Positions 1-8,954 of a DNA stretch of 64,000 nucleotides are shown piece after piece; the stretch's first letter is position 1; the number at the start of each line of letters is the position of its first letter. A program made the translations under genes and the position numbers. The stretch is from ZC4RG25 sp023428365. Lineage in GTDB: Bacteria; Pseudomonadota; Alphaproteobacteria; Rhizobiales; Hyphomicrobiaceae. The notes below the pieces were generated by a model. The model worked only from the letters and a program-made list of their open reading frames with translations. It was not told the origin of the DNA and did not search any database. The stretch lies in NCBI GenBank assembly GCA_050283925.1, contig JBNOAI010000006.1, positions 1 to 64,000 of the forward strand. Reading direction: 5' to 3'.

Positions 1-87
1 CCGACAACGGCCGGATTCTAACTTAGAAACTGGTACCGCTTCGAGGGGCAGACCAGATGGTCTCGGAGGTATTCGACGGGAGTAGAA

Positions 88-690
88 ATGAGCGTGAGGC
101 AGATTTCCGGACTCTTTATCGCGATCGCTGGAACGCGCTCGCCGTTGTGTAGAGCGGGCGCAATGACGGTGCTGATTGTGATATGCCAATTGGGGCTGGC
201 AAGGGTGCAAGCATCCGACGATCGATGTCAGAATCAGTCAGGTAATATCGATGCTCTCATAATGTGCCTGGACGCCGGACGTAGGGTCTCACAACCACCG
301 GGCGTCTCTAAGTGTAGTGAGTGGTCCCCTCGCGATATAGTGCTTCCATCAGGCCGGCGTCTCCTCCGTTTTGGTGAGCCAACCGTGAGAGGAATAGTTT
401 CCAAGGGAACGGTAATCGAAGTTATTCCGGGCGTGGCGGTGACTGCTCCCCTATCGGGAACGGTGCTCTTTGCTGGACCCTGGCGCAGTTACGGTCCGCT
501 CATCATCATTGGCGGAATCTGTCAGACAACGGCCCTTGTTGCGGGGTCGATTGATCTGCGCCTTTCGACCGGCGTCTCGGTTCAGCGCGACGAAGCTATT
601 GGGTGCGCAATGGACGGTGGCACAGATGCGAAGTCGATCGTCTACGTGGAACTCCGTCAGCGCAACGTTGCAGTCGATCCCGACAGGTAA
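88..690 (+). CDS. Secreted degenerate LytM/M23-domain protein (EnvC-like, non-catalytic)
   Basis: The 200-aa product has an N-terminal hydrophobic segment ending near ARVQA (about residues 25-42), which suggests export. From about residue 85 it follows the pattern of EnvC-type LytM domains: KGTVIEVIPGVAVTAP, GTVLFAGPWRSYG, then LVAGSIDLRLSTGVSVQ and IVYVELRQ...VDP at the end. The HxxxD and HxH zinc ligands of active M23 peptidases are absent, so it cannot be an ordinary endopeptidase. Degenerate LytM proteins of this family activate periplasmic amidases, and that role is only inferred here. It lies 68 nt before a secreted protease and shares its low GC by eye, so the two may form a cassette. 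The start is uncertain, since an internal ATG at 163 would also leave a signal peptide. Confidence 0.6.
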   Translation: MSVRQISGLFIAIAGTRSPLCRAGAMTVLIVICQLGLARVQASDDRCQNQSGNIDALIMCLDAGRRVSQPPGVSKCSEWSPRDIVLPSGRRLLRFGEPTVRGIVSKGTVIEVIPGVAVTAPLSGTVLFAGPWRSYGPLIIIGGICQTTALVAGSIDLRLSTGVSVQRDEAIGCAMDGGTDAKSIVYVELRQRNVAVDPDR

Positions 691-797
691 TTCCTGTCAT
701 TGGTTGTGTTCTAGAACCCATCTTATGCTTGATTGGCTGATCACAACCATTACGATGGATGCTGATTTTTGATGCAGAAACTAAGTTTGGGTTCGGA

Positions 798-2543
798 ATG
801 TTCGTACGTGCGCTGTCAATTCTGATGTTGTGTCTCCTTTCAGGTCGAGCCGCGGCAATCCCCAACGGGTCGGTAGACACAGATGATCGGTTTCCATTCG
901 TTTTGCAACTTCTAACTGGCGATGGCGGCACATGCAGCGGCGTCTTAATTCATCCGAAGGTGGTTCTGACCAACGCGCACTGCTTCATGAGGCAAGATAA
1001 GGCAATCGACCCATTGGTGCCGTTGCGAGAAATCCGTGGCGTCATGGCCGGCAAGGGTTGGGTACATCGGTCGGCGCAATACGTTCTGATGCCGGATAGA
1101 TTTCGGAAGTTCGTCAACGATAGTGCCGCTGAGAGTATGGAAAATAGAGCCAATTCAAGGCGATTGGGACAGTATGAGATGAGGAACACTCCCTTCGGCC
1201 ATATGACTGTGCCAATACAGTATTTGGACTTTGCGGTCGTGGTCCTTGAGAGCCCTATAACCCACGTGGGTGTTGCGAAAACAATATTCGACTTTACCAG
1301 CTTGGAACGAATAATTGAAAGTGTTGATCACCGAGAAGGCGTGCCCTGGAAGACCGAGACGCGAGCGGAATACTTAAATGTTTTCGTCGAGTTGATACCC
1401 AAAGGCTTTGAATGGGGTGATATGGGATCAATCGGATTGAGCGAAAGCAACAGCGTCTTCACGGTGGGATACGGCGTTACCGACGAGGCAAAATGCACGA
1501 CACTCAAATGCATCGATGGCAACAGGCGGATTGCGGTGGGGCGGATAACAACCTGGGATGCTTGTAAAATATCCTCGGGCTTCTTGCTGTTCGGATGGTG
1601 TGGCCTAGGGTATCAGGTGGCGAAGGGGGATAGTGGCGGAGCAATGCTTCTGAACTACGAGGGACAGCCAATCGTAACAGGTCTTATCGCCTGGGGTGGG
1701 CCCGAAGGAGGCAGAAGCATGAGTATATTTCCCTCGCTTTTCCTAATGGCAGATTGGATCCACCGCGGATTGACTTTGGCCACGAGCGGGGAGCTGTTGT
1801 TTCGTGACAAAAAGGGTCAACTGGTAAAAGGCGGACGTTGGCCATCGGTCGCTCAGAATTCTTCGGAAGAATTGAAGGCGTCGCAGTCGGTCAGTGCGCC
1901 CGATCAGAGAGGTTGGTTGGGAGTTAAGATTCACAATGTGACCGACGAAATTTCGACTAACCTCGGCCTAAAAGAGGCAATCGGGGCGGTCATCAGCGAG
2001 GTGACCCAAAGCGGACCAGCATCTAAAGCCGATATTCGTGTCAACGACGTGGTTTTAGAGTTTAACGGAGGCGTCATTGACAGTTCAATGGCTCTGGCAA
2101 AAGGTGTTGCAGACGCCGGTGTGGGAAGCCAAGTGACACTTCTGATCTATCGGGCAGGGAAGTTCATCGAGACCACCGTAATCCTCAGTGAAAGGCCGGA
2201 AGTTGCTGCCGAGAAGGTTGAGCGCGACCGCCGGGAGAAATATTTGCGGCCGGCGTCGCCGCCGGGACCAGTATCGTCGTCGCCTGGAAAAAGTAGTGCC
2301 CCAACTGCAGAGTTGCCTAGCTGGTGCGACACGCCTCAATCCCACACGGAGGCGACGATATGTGACACTAGCGAATTGCTTGAACTGAATCGGCGGTTGG
2401 AGACGGCCTACCGGCCATTGAGAAATCTGTCCGAGGTACGATCTGCTCAGCGAGACTGGATTAAGAGGCGAGCATCTTGCGGCACGAACATTGAGTGTAT
2501 CCGCGAAGCCTACGTTCAGCGCATCCAGCAGCTAAATCAGTAG
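798..2543 (+). CDS. Secreted trypsin-like serine protease with PDZ and C-terminal LprI-like domain
   Basis: I chose the ATG at 798 because it places a clean signal peptide (MFVRALSILMLCLLSGRAAA) at the N terminus; an upstream ATG at 759 would add 13 polar residues. The 581-aa product has a chymotrypsin-fold domain with a complete catalytic triad: His61 in TNAHC, Asp144 in YLDFAVVVL and Ser279 in KGDSGGAM. A PDZ domain follows at about 367-460 (RGWLGVKI...GAVISEV...ASKADIRVNDVV). Residues about 505-581 carry the four-cysteine pattern of the LprI/DUF1311 family (WCDTPQSHTEATICD...RASCGTNIECI). A secreted HtrA-like arrangement with an LprI tail is uncommon. Substrate unknown. It follows the degenerate LytM gene and may be cargo of a mobile element whose left end lies outside the window. 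Confidence 0.85.
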   Translation: MFVRALSILMLCLLSGRAAAIPNGSVDTDDRFPFVLQLLTGDGGTCSGVLIHPKVVLTNAHCFMRQDKAIDPLVPLREIRGVMAGKGWVHRSAQYVLMPDRFRKFVNDSAAESMENRANSRRLGQYEMRNTPFGHMTVPIQYLDFAVVVLESPITHVGVAKTIFDFTSLERIIESVDHREGVPWKTETRAEYLNVFVELIPKGFEWGDMGSIGLSESNSVFTVGYGVTDEAKCTTLKCIDGNRRIAVGRITTWDACKISSGFLLFGWCGLGYQVAKGDSGGAMLLNYEGQPIVTGLIAWGGPEGGRSMSIFPSLFLMADWIHRGLTLATSGELLFRDKKGQLVKGGRWPSVAQNSSEELKASQSVSAPDQRGWLGVKIHNVTDEISTNLGLKEAIGAVISEVTQSGPASKADIRVNDVVLEFNGGVIDSSMALAKGVADAGVGSQVTLLIYRAGKFIETTVILSERPEVAAEKVERDRREKYLRPASPPGPVSSSPGKSSAPTAELPSWCDTPQSHTEATICDTSELLELNRRLETAYRPLRNLSEVRSAQRDWIKRRASCGTNIECIREAYVQRIQQLNQ

Positions 2544-2671
2544 ATCTATACCAGATGATGGCGCTGGGATACCCGGCTGGTCCGGCAAGCCACCCGTCAG
2601 TACTGCGGCGGAAAGCCTATCCTAGCCAACGCTGCGCAGCTGATCACGGCGGAGCGATCAGAGGGAGATGG

Positions 2672-2929
2672 ATGATGCGGATCACAGCTGATGACGTGAT
2701 CAGGTGGGGTTATAAGCGTCATGGCAAAAAGCGGTGCTCCTCCTGTGGTGCTGTCCACGATGAGTTTATCAAGCAAGTGGGTCCAGGAGATCTGAAGGGT
2801 TGCTCGTTACAGGCCACGTGTATTTGCGGCTCGACTCTGCATAGATGGACCGAAACGAGTCGGGTTGATTATTTCTACCTGTGGATTGAAACCAAAAATG
2901 GCAAGAAGCCGACGACCTCGGCGGATTGA
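2672..2929 (+). CDS. Small zinc-ribbon-like hypothetical protein
   Basis: The longer frame begins at 2495 inside the protease gene, but a good Shine-Dalgarno (gaggga, 2661-2666) precedes ATG codons at 2672 and 2675, giving about 85 residues. The product has CSSCGAVH and a later CICGS, spaced as two halves of a zinc ribbon, and ends in a polar lysine-rich tail. I do not recognise the family. It lies in the low-GC group left of the phage operon and could be a regulatory or moron gene. Confidence 0.5.
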   Translation: MMRITADDVIRWGYKRHGKKRCSSCGAVHDEFIKQVGPGDLKGCSLQATCICGSTLHRWTETSRVDYFYLWIETKNGKKPTTSAD

Positions 2930-2989
2930 AATACTGCGGCCCCGGTAGCCAACTCATCTTGTTGTAACCGGCGGAGCCAATGGCGGTGG

Positions 2990-3289
2990 ATGAACGTCCT
3001 CAGCTCTCGCCAACCTGCCGTCCAAGACATGGAATCGCCAATTCACACCGCAATCTGGAGGGCGATCGTGTACAGGTTAGGAAAGAAGGGGACGGACGAG
3101 TATTGGACGCTGAAGGGATTTCGGCATCAGGACTACTATTTCGATGCCGGCCGGTTTGAGGAATACCGCACCAAAGAGGAGGCCTTGCGCGCATTGCCCA
3201 TTGCCTCGGCGATCAGCGGCGTCCCTCAATCGGAGATCGAGCTCGTTCCGAAGAACGTTCGCGTGCCGAAGCCGTTGCCCTCAGACTAG
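2990..3289 (+). CDS. Hypothetical protein, about 99 aa
   Basis: A soluble acidic/basic mixed protein with no signal peptide or obvious motif. It contains YWTLKGFRHQDYYFDAGRF and ends KNVRVPKPLPSD. The start may be the ATG at 3029 (MESPIHTAIW) rather than 2990. It is followed after a short gap by a 43-aa reading frame with a strong ribosome binding site, so the small genes 2672-3579 look like one transcription unit. Function unknown. Confidence 0.45.
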   Translation: MNVLSSRQPAVQDMESPIHTAIWRAIVYRLGKKGTDEYWTLKGFRHQDYYFDAGRFEEYRTKEEALRALPIASAISGVPQSEIELVPKNVRVPKPLPSD

Positions 3290-3301
3290 AAAGGAAGGCC
3301 C

Positions 3302-3433
3302 ATGCGACATTCGTGGAGATATCGCTGTTGGAGAATTCTGGCCGCAGCAGCGTGGCCGCTGACGCTTATCGGCTGGAACCGCCCACACGAGATTGCCTGG
3401 GGCAATGCGATCGGTGAGATGATGCGTTCGTAA
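3302..3433 (+). CDS. Small basic peptide, 43 aa
   Basis: The ATG at 3302 is preceded by aggaagg (3291-3297) at good spacing. The product begins MRHSWRYRCWRILAAAAWPL, with a basic N terminus followed by a short hydrophobic stretch (LAAAAWPLTLIGW), and may be a small membrane-associated peptide. Evidence is limited to the ribosome binding site, composition and position between two other small genes. Confidence 0.35.
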   Translation: MRHSWRYRCWRILAAAAWPLTLIGWNRPHEIAWGNAIGEMMRS

Positions 3434-3480
3434 GTGACTCGGCAACGGGTCGGCGCTGATACAACATGAGGAAATCACCA

Positions 3481-3579
3481 ATGATGATCTGGCAAATCCT
3501 GATCTTTGCCGTGCCGATCGTGGCGTTCGTCATCATGGAAATCCTGCGCTTGTCGCCTCGAAATCGGTATCGAGCATGA
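3481..3579 (+). CDS. Small single-span membrane peptide, 32 aa
   Basis: Begins MMIWQILIFAVPIVAFVIME, a single hydrophobic helix, and ends in a basic tail (RLSPRNRYRA), which favours insertion with the C terminus in the cytoplasm. A gagga motif lies about 10 nt upstream. It resembles the many uncharacterised small transmembrane proteins of phages and bacteria. No function can be assigned. Confidence 0.35.
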   Translation: MMIWQILIFAVPIVAFVIMEILRLSPRNRYRA

Positions 3580-3904
3580 GGTGGCTGGATCTATGCGCGT
3601 CAGATTTTCTGAGTCGGTCACTTGACACTTTGCCGTGAATCAGGCGAATCAAAGCCATCGTCGAAGAAATGCGCCCGGGACTGATAAAGTCGCCGGGCGT
3701 TTCTATTTTCGATGTCGCTTTTCGAGCGAAGGAGGCGGTCATGTAGACCTTCCCGGAGTTCAGCGCGTGATTGGAAACGTTGAGTTTTCGAGGTAGACGG
3801 CCAGCCCCCGAGCCCCCGAACTGGCGCTCCGAGCCATCGAGCCGGCGCATTCAAATAAACCGGGCAAGCCTGGGGCACCGTCCGATCCCTGAAAGATCCG
3901 CACG
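3580..3904. other. Gap before the phage operon; no convincing gene
   Basis: No reading frame here has credible composition. It holds a TTGACA hexamer (3622-3627) without a good -10 partner, and the hairpin listed at 3672-3704. The phage operon starts at its right edge, so a promoter for the operon would be expected in or just left of this gap, but I could not identify one with confidence. Confidence 0.5.
3672..3704 (+). terminator. Probable intrinsic terminator before the phage morphogenesis operon
   Basis: CGCCCGG (3672-3678) pairs with CCGGGCG (3693-3699) across a 14-nt loop and is followed by tttct and then atttt. The T-run is interrupted, so termination may be partial. It separates the small genes at 2672-3579 from the phage operon. 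Confidence 0.5.
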
Positions 3905-4459
3905 ATGGTAATGCTGACGCTGCGATGGCAAGGCAACGGCATCGCCCGCCTGACGCATGCCACCGACGTGCTGTCCAGCGGCCAGAAGTACACAGCCCTC
4001 CGGCGCGCCCTCAATCACACCGGCAACGCGACGTTCACGATCGTCAAGCGGACGCTGGCGAAGCAAGTCGGCACGACGCAGGCCGCTGTCGTCAAGTATG
4101 GCTTGGTCAAGACCACTCGGGCGAGCAACGCGGCCCTGGAATACCGCATCACGGCGCGAGGTGGGCCGATCCCGCTGAAATACTTCGGGGCAAATCAAAC
4201 GAAAAAGGGGGTCAGTGCCAGGCCCTGGGGCAATAGAAAGCTCTATCGTACGGCCTTTATCGTTGACTCCATGGGCGGCCATGCCTTCTGGCGCCAGGGC
4301 AAGGAACGTCTGCCCATCGAACGGATTGCCGGCCCGAACGTGCCCAAGGAGATGGTGAAGGATGCCACGGCCATGGCGTTCTATCGGACTGTCTCGACAC
4401 GTCTGCCAACCCGTGTCGCCCACGAAGTGAAGCTCATCACAAATGGCGTTCTCTCGTAA
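3905..4459 (+). CDS. Minor tail protein Z-like (GpZ family) phage protein
   Basis: The 184-aa product resembles the prophage minor tail protein Z family: an N-terminal section about a block of paired residues (YTALRRALNHTGNATFTIVKR), a central KYFGA/SARPWG region, and a C-terminal LPIERIAGPNVPKEMV followed by LPTRVAHEVK. Family members act at the head-tail junction or tail terminus. It is the first gene of the operon, upstream of the terminase, whereas such genes normally follow the head-joining genes. The family call rests on remembered motif similarity; the phage context is secure. Confidence 0.55.
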   Translation: MVMLTLRWQGNGIARLTHATDVLSSGQKYTALRRALNHTGNATFTIVKRTLAKQVGTTQAAVVKYGLVKTTRASNAALEYRITARGGPIPLKYFGANQTKKGVSARPWGNRKLYRTAFIVDSMGGHAFWRQGKERLPIERIAGPNVPKEMVKDATAMAFYRTVSTRLPTRVAHEVKLITNGVLS

Positions 4460-4504
4460 GTTGCAAGCTGGCGGGTCCTTCCACCCGTTCCCCCTTGCCC
4501 AGCG

Positions 4505-5077
4505 GTGCGGCGGCGGCCCGGCGTTCGCACATTTTTGGGTTCCGATTTTCTCGACTTCGGATTCGCAATTGTGGCCCTGAAAGACGTCGACGAAGCGGTG
4601 TCAGTCAGGCTGCTGGCAAATGTTCTCGGCATCACCGAGCGATGGGTCCAGCAACTCGAAAACAACGGCGTTCTGCAGAAATCCGGACGGGGCCGATATC
4701 CGCTCGCTGCCTCAGTTCAGGCGTACATCGCCTGGAAGGCGGAAAGCGAAGTCGACCGGCGGATTGATCCGACGTCGGCCGACGAGATGGTCAAGCAGGA
4801 GCGTGCGCGCAAACTGAAGCTCGAAAACGATGCCCGCGAGAACATTCTGGTCGACACGCCGGCGGCGATCGCTGCGGTCGATGTCATCGTCGGCATGTTG
4901 CGAACCGATCTCGCCGGCGTTCCCGCCCGCGCCTCGGAGGACGTGGTCACGCGGCGGCGCGTAGAGGATGCCATCAACGACGTTCTCGGCGCTGTCGCCG
5001 ACCGACTTGAAAAAGCTGGCGCCGATCTTCGAGCGGGCCGCGATCCTCTCGAAGCCGACGCGACGGTCGACGCCTGA
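4505..5077 (+). CDS. Phage terminase small subunit, Nu1-like
   Basis: The N-terminal winged-helix region reads VSVRLLANVLGITERWVQQLENNGVLQK, followed by GRGRYPLAASVQAYIAW, the classical Nu1/terminase small subunit arrangement for cos or pac recognition. The middle is charged (VKQERARKLKLENDARENILVDTP) and the C terminus helical. The GTG at 4505 gives 190 aa; the GTG at 4571 (168 aa) is equally possible since neither has a clear ribosome binding site. Its 3' end overlaps the large terminase start by about 110 nt, consistent with translational coupling. Confidence 0.8.
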   Translation: MRRRPGVRTFLGSDFLDFGFAIVALKDVDEAVSVRLLANVLGITERWVQQLENNGVLQKSGRGRYPLAASVQAYIAWKAESEVDRRIDPTSADEMVKQERARKLKLENDARENILVDTPAAIAAVDVIVGMLRTDLAGVPARASEDVVTRRRVEDAINDVLGAVADRLEKAGADLRAGRDPLEADATVDA

Positions 5078-7037
5078 CGTCTGGGCGAAGGACAATCGTG
5101 TTTATCCGCCGTCGGCCGACCGGCCCGGTGCCCGCGACGTAGGATTGACACCCTATGTTATCGATTTCGAACGTGCATTCGAGGATCCACGCTACGACAC
5201 GGTCGTGCTGGCGTGCGGTTCGCAGATGGGCAAGTCGGAGGCGGTGCTCGATGTCATCGGGCAGCGCTTCGACCAGCGGCCGGCTCCGTCGCTCTACGTC
5301 GGTCCCAGCCAAGACTTTCTGCGCGACGAGATCGAGCCGCGCCTGACCGCGCTGATCGACCAGGCGCCGCCGCTGGCTCGAAAAGTCAGCCGAGGCAAGA
5401 AAAGCACAAAGTTCCGCAAGGTCATTGGCGGTGTTCCGCTGCGGCTATTGTGGGCCGGATCGGCAACGCAGCTTTCCGGCACGACGGCCGAGCTGTCCAT
5501 GGTCGACGAGCTCGACCGCATGCAAGAGAACGTGAAGGGTGAAGGCGACCCGCTCGGCCTGGTACGTGCCCGTGGCTTTACCTATCGAGATCGCAAATAC
5601 GGTGTGACGTCGACGCCCAAAGCCGGAAACGTCGATGTCGTGAAATGCGAGAAATCGGGCCTGGAATTCTGGAAAAAGATGCCGCCCGAGGACATCGAAA
5701 GCCCAATCTGGCGTCTCTGGCAACAGGGGACGATGTATCATTTCGCGTGGCCATGCCCGCAGTGCGATGAGTTCTTCATTCCGCGTTTTCGGAATCTGCG
5801 ATGGCCGGAAAAGGCGACGCCGGCGGAGGCGCGGCGCTCTGCCTATATCGAGTGTCCCCGCTGTGGCGGGATCGTCGAGGAGGCGCACAAGCCGAGCCTC
5901 AACGCCAGGGGTGTGTACGTTGCGCCAGGGCAGCATGTAACGATCGACGGTGTGGTCCATGGTGACCCACCGGACACCACGACGACCAGCTTCTGGGTGT
6001 CGGGTCTCTGTTCGCCGTTCGTGACGATCGGAGAACGCGCCGCGGCCTACATCGAAGCCAAGGACGCAGGCTCTCAGGAACAGCTCCAGGCCGCAACCAA
6101 CACCGGTTTCGGTGAACTGTGGGCACCTGGTGACGGCGACGTTCCGGAATGGACGGAGGTTGCGCAGTTAAAGCGACCGTATCAGAAGAAGCGCCTAGAC
6201 CTTCCTGCCGGTGTTCGCCTTCTGACGCTGACGGCAGACGTCCAGCGCAATCGGATTCTCTATGTGATCCGCGGCTGGGGGGCTCGGGCGACATCGTGGC
6301 TTGTCGACAACGGCGAACTGCATGGGCCGACGACGGAAGAGGACATCTGGGCCGATCTCAGCGAATTGCTTGACCGGCCGATCGGTGATCTGAGCATTCG
6401 TCGTGCTTTTGTCGACAGCGGATTCCGGCCGGGCAAGCCGGATCAGGTGCCGGTCAATCGCGTGTATGAGTGGTGCCGGCGGCATCGGTCCCGGGTATGG
6501 CCGACGAAAGGCCGTGCGACCCAGGACAAGCCACTGGTCGTGTCGCGCATCGAGGTCACGCAGCAGGGAATCGCGAAAAAATACGGCCTCGAGCTCGTCT
6601 GGCTCGACACCGATCACTTCAAGAGCTGGGTTCACGAGCGCATCCGCTGGCCCGACGATCGGCCGGGAGCGTGGATGCTGCCGGAGGACGTCGAGGACGA
6701 TTACTGCAAGCAGATCGTCTCCGAAGCGCGCGTGAAGAAGCCCAATGGACAACCACAATGGGTGCAGCGGAGCCGGGAGAACCATTATCTCGACTGCGAA
6801 GCCATGCAAGCGGCCGTCGGACACATGCTGTCGGTTCATCTCATCCGCGATGACACACCTGTCCCTGCGGCACCCGCTCCGCCGCCGACTGATCAATCAA
6901 CATCGGTGAAAGCAACGCTGCCGGTGAAGGCCGACACGCAGAAGCCGAATCGAAAACCGGAGCCGCCAATGGCCGCCGCCGATGCGAGGGCGCGGCGCGC
7001 GGCTCGAGCTGCGGCCCTTGGGCAGAGGATGCGATGA
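4968..7037 (+). CDS. Phage terminase large subunit, GpA family
   Basis: The 689-aa product matches lambda GpA-type packaging ATPase-nucleases. The Walker A-like loop is CGSQMGKSE (about 83-91), Walker B is LSMVDE (about 176-181), a CPQC...CPRC zinc ribbon follows at about 265-305, and the C-terminal nuclease has LTADVQ and FVDSGFRPG acidic motifs. It powers DNA translocation into procapsids and cuts concatemers. The C terminus is Ala/Pro/Arg rich. The start overlaps the Nu1-like gene; the stop overlaps the next gene's ATG (ATGA at 7034). Confidence 0.93.
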   Translation: MPSTTFSALSPTDLKKLAPIFERAAILSKPTRRSTPDVWAKDNRVYPPSADRPGARDVGLTPYVIDFERAFEDPRYDTVVLACGSQMGKSEAVLDVIGQRFDQRPAPSLYVGPSQDFLRDEIEPRLTALIDQAPPLARKVSRGKKSTKFRKVIGGVPLRLLWAGSATQLSGTTAELSMVDELDRMQENVKGEGDPLGLVRARGFTYRDRKYGVTSTPKAGNVDVVKCEKSGLEFWKKMPPEDIESPIWRLWQQGTMYHFAWPCPQCDEFFIPRFRNLRWPEKATPAEARRSAYIECPRCGGIVEEAHKPSLNARGVYVAPGQHVTIDGVVHGDPPDTTTTSFWVSGLCSPFVTIGERAAAYIEAKDAGSQEQLQAATNTGFGELWAPGDGDVPEWTEVAQLKRPYQKKRLDLPAGVRLLTLTADVQRNRILYVIRGWGARATSWLVDNGELHGPTTEEDIWADLSELLDRPIGDLSIRRAFVDSGFRPGKPDQVPVNRVYEWCRRHRSRVWPTKGRATQDKPLVVSRIEVTQQGIAKKYGLELVWLDTDHFKSWVHERIRWPDDRPGAWMLPEDVEDDYCKQIVSEARVKKPNGQPQWVQRSRENHYLDCEAMQAAVGHMLSVHLIRDDTPVPAAPAPPPTDQSTSVKATLPVKADTQKPNRKPEPPMAAADARARRAARAAALGQRMR

Positions 7038-7297
7038 CCGACCGCTGCCAACAGGATCTCGCCGCGCTCTACGATGTGATCATGGCGCGCCTGCAGGGCC
7101 GTCAGGTTTCGCAAGCGGGCCATCGCGGCAGGAGCATCGCGTATGCCGAGACGTCAGTCAGCGATCTGATCAAACTCTACAATCAGCTTTGGCTGCAATG
7201 CGGTGCCAGTTCCGGCCTGCCGCAGCTCAACCCGCTGGACATGCCTGTTGGTCGGCGTGGTCGGCCGGCCACTGTCCGTTTCGGGAACCGCGGTTGA
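7034..7297 (+). CDS. Head-tail connector gpW-like protein
   Basis: The 87-aa protein has the short alpha-beta pattern of the lambda gpW family: an N-terminal helix (DLAALYDVIMARLQG), then RGRSIAYAETSVSDLIKLYNQLW and a basic C-terminal tail (RRGRPATVRFGNRG). gpW closes the portal after packaging and lies between terminase and portal in lambda, as here. It overlaps the terminase stop by 4 nt. The assignment rests on size, motif and order. Confidence 0.75.
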   Translation: MTDRCQQDLAALYDVIMARLQGRQVSQAGHRGRSIAYAETSVSDLIKLYNQLWLQCGASSGLPQLNPLDMPVGRRGRPATVRFGNRG

Positions 7298-7307
7298 CCT
7301 GGACACC

Positions 7308-8954
7308 ATGATGACGGCGACTGAGACAACAGCTCCGGAAAAACCGCGGGTGAGGGTGCCGGGCCGCTCTGTGCGCATGAGCGCTGGCAGTTCATCCTAT
7401 GCGGCAGCTTCGCAGTTCAATCGCGACATCGGCCTGTGGCGGCCGCCACTCAAGTCGGCGGATGCGGAGATCCTGCGGGACGCGCGGTTGGTTCGCGCTC
7501 GCGCTCGATCCCTGGTTCGTGATCATCCTTACGCCAAACAGGCCGTGCGGATATCGAGGCTCGGCGTGGTCGGCAAGAAACTGACACTGCGCCTCAAGCC
7601 CGACTATAAATTCCTCGGCATCGAGCATGAAGAGGCGGGCCGCTGGGCGCGCGAGTTCCAGCGGCTTTGGGAACTGATCGCGCATGGTCCCCGGTTCTGG
7701 ATCGACGCCGGCCGGCGCATGGATTTCACCCAGTTGATGGGATTGGTGCACGACCTCGAATTCGTCGAGGGCGAGGCGTTCATCGCGGCCGAATGGGACC
7801 AGAACCGTCCTTGGAAGAGCTGCTTTCAATTGGTCGATAACGACCGCATCGAGAATCCCCATGGCGCGCCGGACACGTCGTTTCTCAAGGGCGGCATTGC
7901 GCTCGACAGTCTGAGTGCTCCTCTCGGCTACCATGTGCGCAACGGTCATCCTGCCGACATCGGGCTGATCTCCATTCGCGATAATCTGACCTGGTCGTAC
8001 GTCCCGCGCGAAACCGCCTGGGGCCGACCGGTGATGATGCATGTGTTCGACCCAGGGCGCGCTGCGCAGACGCGCGGAATCTCCGAATTTACGACAGTGA
8101 TTCGCGCCATGCGGATGGGCCAGGAGTATGCCGAGACGGCCCTGGCTGCAGCCGTGCTGCAGGCCTCCTACGTCGCGGTGCTCACCAGCCAGCAGAACTA
8201 CAAGGAGGCGCTCGAGGTCATCTCCGCCTCATCAGATCCGACGACGGAGGCCTCTATCGCTGACCTGGCGCTCGATCATCTTGAGGCGGCGCAGGCGTAC
8301 TACGAGAACGCGGAAGTCCGGTTCAACGGCCTCAAGATTCCGCACCTGTTCCCGGGAGAGGATTTGTCGCTGAAGACGCCGGGCCAAAATGCGGCCGGCT
8401 ATGGTGAGTTCCAGGGGCATGCGATCAAGACGTATGCCGCCGGTCTCGGCACAGATCCGATTTCGACGTCGCAGAACTATTCCGACGTCAATTATTCCTC
8501 CGCGCGCATGTCGGTCGCCAACAATTGGCGCAATTACGAAACACGCCGGCGGCGGCATATTTCTCACGTCGGCCTGCAGATCGTCTCGGCGGTGATGGAA
8601 GAGGTCCTGCACCGACGCATTCTTAAAATGCCGGCCGGCCTCAAGGAGCATGATCTGTACGACGCGCTGCCGGCATTGGCGCGCGGCACGTTCATCACGG
8701 CGGGCGCGCCGATGCTCGATCCGGTCAAGGAACGCCAAGGAGACAAGCTCGGGTGGCAGCTCGGACTCGATACGCTGGACGAGCTCGCATCCGAGGAAGG
8801 GCAGGACTGGCAGGAATTGATTGATCAGAAGGCCGAGGAAATCGCCTACATGCGCGCCCGGGGCGTGCCGCTGCCCGACCAGCCAGTGATGCCGCTCGGC
8901 GGTGATGATGAAGACGACGACGGCAAATCCAAAAAGCCGAAGGAGCAGCAATGA
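7308..8954 (+). CDS. Phage portal protein, lambda B family
   Basis: The frame is open from 7203, but the upstream part overlaps the gpW-like gene and has unnatural composition, so the ATG at 7308 (MMTATETTAPEK) is preferred, giving 548 aa. The sequence has the lambda-type portal hallmarks: YAAASQFNRDIGLWRPPLKSAD, RARARSLVRDHPYAKQAVR, LVHDLEFVEGEAFI and GISEFTTVIRAMRMGQEYAE. It forms the dodecameric DNA channel. The last residues are acidic then lysine rich. The stop overlaps the following ATG (8951). Confidence 0.92.
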   Translation: MMTATETTAPEKPRVRVPGRSVRMSAGSSSYAAASQFNRDIGLWRPPLKSADAEILRDARLVRARARSLVRDHPYAKQAVRISRLGVVGKKLTLRLKPDYKFLGIEHEEAGRWAREFQRLWELIAHGPRFWIDAGRRMDFTQLMGLVHDLEFVEGEAFIAAEWDQNRPWKSCFQLVDNDRIENPHGAPDTSFLKGGIALDSLSAPLGYHVRNGHPADIGLISIRDNLTWSYVPRETAWGRPVMMHVFDPGRAAQTRGISEFTTVIRAMRMGQEYAETALAAAVLQASYVAVLTSQQNYKEALEVISASSDPTTEASIADLALDHLEAAQAYYENAEVRFNGLKIPHLFPGEDLSLKTPGQNAAGYGEFQGHAIKTYAAGLGTDPISTSQNYSDVNYSSARMSVANNWRNYETRRRRHISHVGLQIVSAVMEEVLHRRILKMPAGLKEHDLYDALPALARGTFITAGAPMLDPVKERQGDKLGWQLGLDTLDELASEEGQDWQELIDQKAEEIAYMRARGVPLPDQPVMPLGGDDEDDDGKSKKPKEQQ

